DNA of 42,887 nucleotides, from contig JAACJQ010000237.1 in assembly GCA_016879935.1 (NCBI GenBank), positions 1-42,887 on the forward strand. The letters are read 5' to 3'. The position numbers and the translations under genes were made by a program. Shown piece by piece: positions 39,243-42,887 of the stretch (position 1 is the first letter of the stretch; each line of letters starts with the position of its first letter). A model generated the notes under the pieces. It was not told the DNA's origin and did no database searches. It saw nothing but the letters and a program-made list of their open reading frames with translations. Origin of the DNA: Archangiaceae bacterium (GTDB taxonomy: Bacteria > Myxococcota > Myxococcia > Myxococcales > Myxococcaceae).

Positions 39243-40238
39243 ATGGCCGCTTCCCGACGACGTTCGACGCGCAGGGCGCAGCTCACCTGGGCCCGCACGG
39301 TGCTCGACACCGAGGCCCGCGCGATCGCCTCGCTCTCGTCGAAGCTGGGTGACTCGTTCATCGAGGCGCTCGAGCTGCTCGGCGCCTGCAAAGGCCGCGT
39401 GGTGACGATGGGCATCGGCAAGCCCGGCTTCATCGCGCAGAAGCTCTCGGCCACGCTGGCCTCGACCGGCGTGCCGTCGTTGTACCTGCACCCGGCAGAG
39501 GCCGCGCACGGCGATCTCGGCCGCGTGGCGACAGGAGACGTCGTGGTGGCGCTCTCGAACTCGGGCACCACCGAAGAGATTCTGCGCCTGCTCGTTCCAT
39601 TGAAGCGGCAGCGCGTGAAGGTGGTGGCGCTCACCTCAGACCCGAAGTCGCCGCTCGCACGCGGCAGTGACGTCGTCGTCGACATCGGCGCCATCGACGA
39701 GGCCTGCCCCATCGGGCTCGTGCCGACCGCGAGCTCGGCCGCGCTGCTCGCGATGAGTGACGCGCTGGCGATGACGCTCGCCTGGCAACGGGAGCTGACG
39801 CCCGAGCGCTACGCGCACTTTCACCCCGGCGGGAAGCTCGGGCGCAGCGTGCTGAAGGTGAAGGAAGTGATGCGCGCGGGAGACGCCAACCCGCTCGTGC
39901 GTGACTCGGCCAGCATCTCGAAGGCGCTCGTGGTGATGACGAACACGCCCGGCCGCCCCGGAGCGACCAACGTCATCGACCGCGCCGGCAAGCTCGTCGG
40001 CATCTTCACCGACGGCGATTTCCGCCGGCTCGCCGAGCAGGGTCACATCGAGCTGGGCAACGCCGTCTCGTCGGTGATGGCGAAGCGGCCACGCACCATC
40101 GGCCCTGACGAGCTCGTGCTGACGGCGGCGGCGATGATGCGTGAGACGAAGGTCGATCAGCTGCCCGTCGTCGACTCGCATGGCCGGCCAGTCGGGCTCG
40201 TCGACGTGCAGGATCTGCTCGCCGCCCGCGTGGTGTAA
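39243..40238 (+). CDS. kdsD: Arabinose-5-phosphate isomerase (KpsF/GutQ/KdsD family)
   Basis: A 331-aa enzyme that converts ribulose-5-phosphate to arabinose-5-phosphate, the first step of Kdo synthesis for lipopolysaccharide. The SIS domain (about residues 30-170) has MGIGKPGFIAQKLSATLAST, HPAEAAHGDLGRV, and ALSNSGTTEEILRLL. Two CBS domains follow, ending DQLPVVDSHGRPVGLVDVQD. KdsD, KpsF and GutQ cannot be separated by sequence alone. I use ATG 39243; an in-frame GTG at 39204 with a nearby GGAG would add 13 residues and is a real alternative. The divergent GT39 gene supports an envelope role. The DUF2378 gene follows after 11 bp. Confidence 0.92.
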   Translation: MAASRRRSTRRAQLTWARTVLDTEARAIASLSSKLGDSFIEALELLGACKGRVVTMGIGKPGFIAQKLSATLASTGVPSLYLHPAEAAHGDLGRVATGDVVVALSNSGTTEEILRLLVPLKRQRVKVVALTSDPKSPLARGSDVVVDIGAIDEACPIGLVPTASSAALLAMSDALAMTLAWQRELTPERYAHFHPGGKLGRSVLKVKEVMRAGDANPLVRDSASISKALVVMTNTPGRPGATNVIDRAGKLVGIFTDGDFRRLAEQGHIELGNAVSSVMAKRPRTIGPDELVLTAAAMMRETKVDQLPVVDSHGRPVGLVDVQDLLAARVV

Positions 40239-40249
40239 GCAGCCGCTTC

Positions 40250-40783
40250 ATGGCCGAGCCGCGCGTCGCGTTCTCCTCCCTCATTCAGAGCCTCGAGCGC
40301 ATTCTGTCGCCCATCGACGTCGAGACGATGAAGCGACTCAACGCGCTGGGCATCGACCCCGACAACCTGCTGCCCGCCTACCCCGTCGAGACCTGGTACG
40401 CCGGCATCGAGCTGGCGATGAGCCGCTTCGACCCGTCGCTCTCGCACGAGCAGCGCCAGAACCACTTCGGGGTGCGGCTCGTCGAGGTGTACGGCGAGAC
40501 GCTCGTCGGCAAGGCGATGTACGCGATGATGCGGCTCATCGGCCCCGAGCGCAGCATTCAGCGCGCGACCCGCAGCTTCCGCACCGCCACCAACTTCCTC
40601 GACACCTCGTACGTCGTGCACGGCCCGAAGGACTGGGAGCTGACGATGAACGAAGTGGTGCTGCCCCACCGCTACCCGGGCTTCTTCGAGACGGCGCTCT
40701 CGGTGGCGGGCGCCAGGAACGTGAAGGTGCGGCTGACCGGGCTCACCGACACGCACTCGAGCTTCCGCGCGACCTGGGCGTAG
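40250..40783 (+). CDS. DUF2378 (TIGR02265) family protein
   Basis: A 177-aa protein that covers the myxobacterial paralogous family known as DUF2378/TIGR02265. Landmarks are LGIDPDNLLPAYPVETWYAG, the YGETLVGKAMYAMMRLIGPE segment, RSFRTATNFLD, and a C-terminal strand reading VRLTGLTDTHSSFRATW. The family is strongly expanded in myxobacteria and of unknown function, so this is the best taxonomic marker here. It has no signal peptide. It starts 11 bp after kdsD with no Shine-Dalgarno and ends 1 bp from a convergent gene. Confidence 0.85.
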   Translation: MAEPRVAFSSLIQSLERILSPIDVETMKRLNALGIDPDNLLPAYPVETWYAGIELAMSRFDPSLSHEQRQNHFGVRLVEVYGETLVGKAMYAMMRLIGPERSIQRATRSFRTATNFLDTSYVVHGPKDWELTMNEVVLPHRYPGFFETALSVAGARNVKVRLTGLTDTHSSFRATWA

Positions 40784-40784
40784 T

Positions 40785-41711
40785 TCAGAGCACGCGCTTC
40801 AACAGGCGCTGCTCGGTGCCCTTCGGAAACGCGAGCTCGATGTGCAGCTCGTCGCCCTTGCGCGTGTACGTGAGCACGAGGCCGTTCTGCTTCGTCTCGA
40901 CGAAGCGCGCCGTCTGCTCGTCGAGTTCTTCCAGCACGAAGCGGGCGCGGTCTTTCGGGTGATTGCCGAGCCCCACGCCGAGCATGCGAACGCTCAGGTA
41001 GACCTCGTCACCCGCAGGCTCGAGCTCGCCCACCTCGGTGAAGTCGGCGAGGCCTTGATGGTCGGGAGGAACATCCTTCGCTCCGACCGTTCGTTCGCGC
41101 GCCCACATGCCGCCGCTCGAGCCATCGAGGAGCCACGTCTCTTCGGTGATCTCCTTCGCGCTCGTCGATCGCCACGCCCCCTGCAGAAACGCCAGCTCGT
41201 TCACCTTCACGGGGCGCCACGCGTGCTTCCAGTCGATGGAGCCGCCCGCCATCACGCGCGCGAGCCTGGCCAGCACGATGCTCCACGCGCGCTCGAAGTA
41301 CGCCCGGCCCGCGACCCAGTCGGCGCCCTCTTTCCACCCGCGCTGGGTGAGCGTCACCTTGGTGCCCGGGCCCTGCGCGACGAACGTCACCTCGACCTCG
41401 GTGCGCGCGTTCGTGTCACGGAGCGTGGGCAGCGACGGAGGGAAGTTCCACGTGAAGGTGAACGACTTGCCGTCGACCCACGACTTCACGAGGCAGCCTT
41501 CTCCGCCTTTCTGGCCGGCTGGCGCGTCAGGCACGAAGAGCGCCTCGAACGGGCCATTGGGCGTGAGCGAGAACCGAACGTCTGGGGCGAGGAAGCGCAC
41601 GAGCCCGTCACGGGTGGTGAACGTCTTGAAGACCTCGACGGGTGGCGCCTGCACGAGCCGCGACACCTCGAGCGGCGCAGGTACGGCGGCGAGCACGGCC
41701 AGCAACACCAT
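40785..41711 (-). CDS. SRPBCC (AHSA1-like) domain plus DUF6265-like domain, exported
   Basis: A 308-aa two-domain protein with a short hydrophobic N-terminus (MVLLAVLAAVPAPLEV) that may be a signal peptide. Residues 12-165 are an AHSA1/activator-of-Hsp90-like SRPBCC domain: VSRLVQAPPVEVFKTFTTRD and the closing LTQRGWKEGADWVAGRAYF. Residues 170-308 resemble DUF6265: LAFLQGAWRSTSAKEITEET at the start and VLTYTRKGDELHIELAFPKG at the end, a lipocalin-like barrel. Both domains bind hydrophobic ligands in relatives. GAGGAGG lies 4 nt before the ATG. It follows tatC by 9 nt on the same strand and probably shares its transcript. Confidence 0.82.
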   Translation of the reverse strand: MVLLAVLAAVPAPLEVSRLVQAPPVEVFKTFTTRDGLVRFLAPDVRFSLTPNGPFEALFVPDAPAGQKGGEGCLVKSWVDGKSFTFTWNFPPSLPTLRDTNARTEVEVTFVAQGPGTKVTLTQRGWKEGADWVAGRAYFERAWSIVLARLARVMAGGSIDWKHAWRPVKVNELAFLQGAWRSTSAKEITEETWLLDGSSGGMWARERTVGAKDVPPDHQGLADFTEVGELEPAGDEVYLSVRMLGVGLGNHPKDRARFVLEELDEQTARFVETKQNGLVLTYTRKGDELHIELAFPKGTEQRLLKRVL

Positions 41712-41720
41712 GAGGCCTCC

Positions 41721-42887
41721 TCAGGTGGTGGTGAGGTTCGAATCTGGCGGCGTCTGCTTCTTGCGGCGCTTCTCGACGAGCCACACCAGCACGACGCCCA
41801 GCTCGTAACAGAGCAGCATCGGGCCGGCCATGAGCGCCAGGTTCACGGCGTCTCCGGTGGGCGTGAGGATGGCCGCGGCGACGAGACAGAGCACCAACGC
41901 GTGCCGCTGGTACTTGAAGAGGAACGCCGACGACACGAGCCCCACCATGCCGAGCACCATCATCACCAGCGGCAGCTCGAAGATGAGGCCGAAGGCGAGC
42001 TCGAGCACCAGCACCAGCGACAGCTGCTCGCTCATCGAGAGCATCGGCTTCGTCCAGTTCATGCTCTCGATGGTGGCGGTGCCGACGCTCAGGGTGCGCT
42101 CCAGCTTCCACAGCTCGGCGAAGTCGGTCGCGCGCGCGCTCGCCACTCCGGCCAGAATTGCAGCGGCTTCGTCGGCGAGTGACTGCGCCTTGTCGTACTC
42201 ACCGAGCCCGAAGGCTGCGACCGCCTCGAGCCGCTTTCCCATCACCTGCGCGAGCACCGGTCGCGACGCCTCGCCATACCCCGAGCGAGTCGCGTCGATC
42301 AGCCGGCCGAGGCCATCGAGGCGCGCGAGCACGTCGACGCTGCGCTTGCTGATGAGCGACAGGCCCATGCCCTGATCGGTCGTCTTGCCTTCACCCGCCG
42401 CTTCGAGATCGCCCACCGCGGTTCTCGCGAGCGCGCTGGCGTGGTCGAGGTCGCCGAGCGAGAGGTAGCGCATCGCGTCCTGCTCGCGCAGCCGGCCGGT
42501 GTCGATGCGCTGGGTGATGACCGCGACGTCTTCACGCTGCAGCAGGAACTGGAACATCTGCGGCAACAACACGAAGTAGCAGAACGCGGCTCCGGCGATG
42601 AAGGCCAGCGTGCCGAAGACGATGAAGGGCGCGGCCAGCTTCTTCTCGTTGTCGTAGAGGCCGGGCGCCACGAAGCTCCAGATCTGCCAGAGCAGCACCG
42701 GCGTGCTCATGAACACGCCGGCGTAGAGGCCGATCTTCATCAGCACGTTCAGCTCTTCGATGGCCGACGTGTAGATGAGCTGCGCCGACGCCGACGGCAG
42801 CGACATGAGCACCGGCCGCATGAGGAAGCCGTAGATCTCCCGCGCGAAGCTGAGCGAGAGAATGCCGAGCACCACGACGGCGATGGT
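41721..42887 (-). CDS. tatC: Twin-arginine translocase subunit TatC, 5'-truncated, with long insertion
   Basis: The frame is open to the window edge, so the first residues (usually ExLR...) are missing. The core of the Tat export channel is recognised: QIWSFVAPGLYDNEKK between TM2 and TM3, TM3 FIAGAAFCYFVLLPQMF, TM4 LVLELAFGLIFELPLVMM, and the C-terminal LTPTGDAVNLALMAGPMLLC followed by YELGV. Between TM3 and TM4 about 150 extra residues are inserted (about 42045-42536); E. coli TatC has a loop of about 12. The insert is helical with TPR-like pieces (YLSLGDLDHASALARTAV and AAFGLGEYDKAQSLADEAAA) and would be periplasmic. The C-terminal tail is KRRKKQTPPDSNLTTT. It is followed by the SRPBCC-DUF6265 gene. 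Confidence 0.92.
   Translation of the reverse strand, partial: TIAVVVLGILSLSFAREIYGFLMRPVLMSLPSASAQLIYTSAIEELNVLMKIGLYAGVFMSTPVLLWQIWSFVAPGLYDNEKKLAAPFIVFGTLAFIAGAAFCYFVLLPQMFQFLLQREDVAVITQRIDTGRLREQDAMRYLSLGDLDHASALARTAVGDLEAAGEGKTTDQGMGLSLISKRSVDVLARLDGLGRLIDATRSGYGEASRPVLAQVMGKRLEAVAAFGLGEYDKAQSLADEAAAILAGVASARATDFAELWKLERTLSVGTATIESMNWTKPMLSMSEQLSLVLVLELAFGLIFELPLVMMVLGMVGLVSSAFLFKYQRHALVLCLVAAAILTPTGDAVNLALMAGPMLLCYELGVVLVWLVEKRRKKQTPPDSNLTTT

Noticed and set aside
36914-39352. Long plus-strand open frame (812 codons) opposite the GT39 gene
   Set aside because: Arg/Glu/His-rich with no recognisable fold; the minus strand encodes a clear polytopic glycosyltransferase.

Overview
The window is a GC-rich, densely packed bacterial chromosome segment with about 41 genes and no intergenic gap above about 200 bp. 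It most likely comes from a myxobacterium (Myxococcota). The best single clue is the 177-aa protein at 40250-40783, which matches the myxobacterial paralogous family DUF2378/TIGR02265. Supporting clues are the many lipoproteins with Asp-Ala-Gly-rich linkers behind the lipid cysteine, the DUF6683-like exported protein at 32099-32893, and an enlarged TatC. I see no rRNA, tRNA, CRISPR array, insertion sequence, integrase or phage gene, so this looks like ordinary chromosome rather than an island.

Layout. 1-1738: a coupled trio of hemerythrin, DUF2249 protein and NnrS/CcoN-like membrane protein; the third gene is split by an in-frame TAG. 1742-5328: a lipoprotein and a DacB-type PBP4 with a long helical tail, both on the minus strand. 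5413-6774: an SRPBCC protein with a histone-H1-like tail and a zinc-ribbon protein. 6800-9581: a minus-strand operon (aldo/keto reductase, PhyH dioxygenase, cysteine desulfurase) joined by 4-nt overlaps. 9618-12699: carbon-nitrogen hydrolase, two methyltransferases and a membrane-anchored SRPBCC protein. 12701-18640: secreted functions, namely a carboxylesterase lipoprotein, an FGE/SUMF1-fold lipoprotein, a peptide deformylase with a lipoprotein-type N-terminus and a GH31 glycosidase lipoprotein. 18661-21752: NUDIX hydrolase, carotenoid-type FAD oxidoreductase and SDR. 21756-24983: Cys-rich lipoprotein, ureohydrolase and a LigD-like polymerase with a degenerate ligase module. 24990-31304: PlsC, EpmA, a helical-repeat protein, an M3-peptidase-like pseudoenzyme lipoprotein, a zf-TFIIB protein and an SPFH-SHOCT protein. 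31455-35033: methyltransferase, DUF6683-like protein, Tat-type amine oxidase and Uma2 nuclease. 35037-40783: envelope genes (ABC-2 exporter, GT39 transferase, KdsD) and DUF2378. 40785-42887: SRPBCC-DUF6265 protein and a 5'-truncated tatC.

Architecture. Co-directional neighbours are often fused by ATGA/GTGA overlaps, which implies translational coupling. Ten convergent pairs meet, nine of them with 6 nt or less between them or with overlapping ends, and only one (6774/6800) has an obvious terminator hairpin. At several divergent junctions a TANNNT hexamer lies 6-8 nt before the start codon and no Shine-Dalgarno is visible, which suggests leaderless transcripts.

The most unusual items are the SRPBCC/H1-like fusion, the lipoprotein-type deformylase with a competing internal start, the LigD-like protein whose ligase lysine is Ala, the TPR-like insert in TatC, the inactivated M3-like protein and the set of putative leaderless promoters. 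I do not see one clear multi-gene system of a new type.
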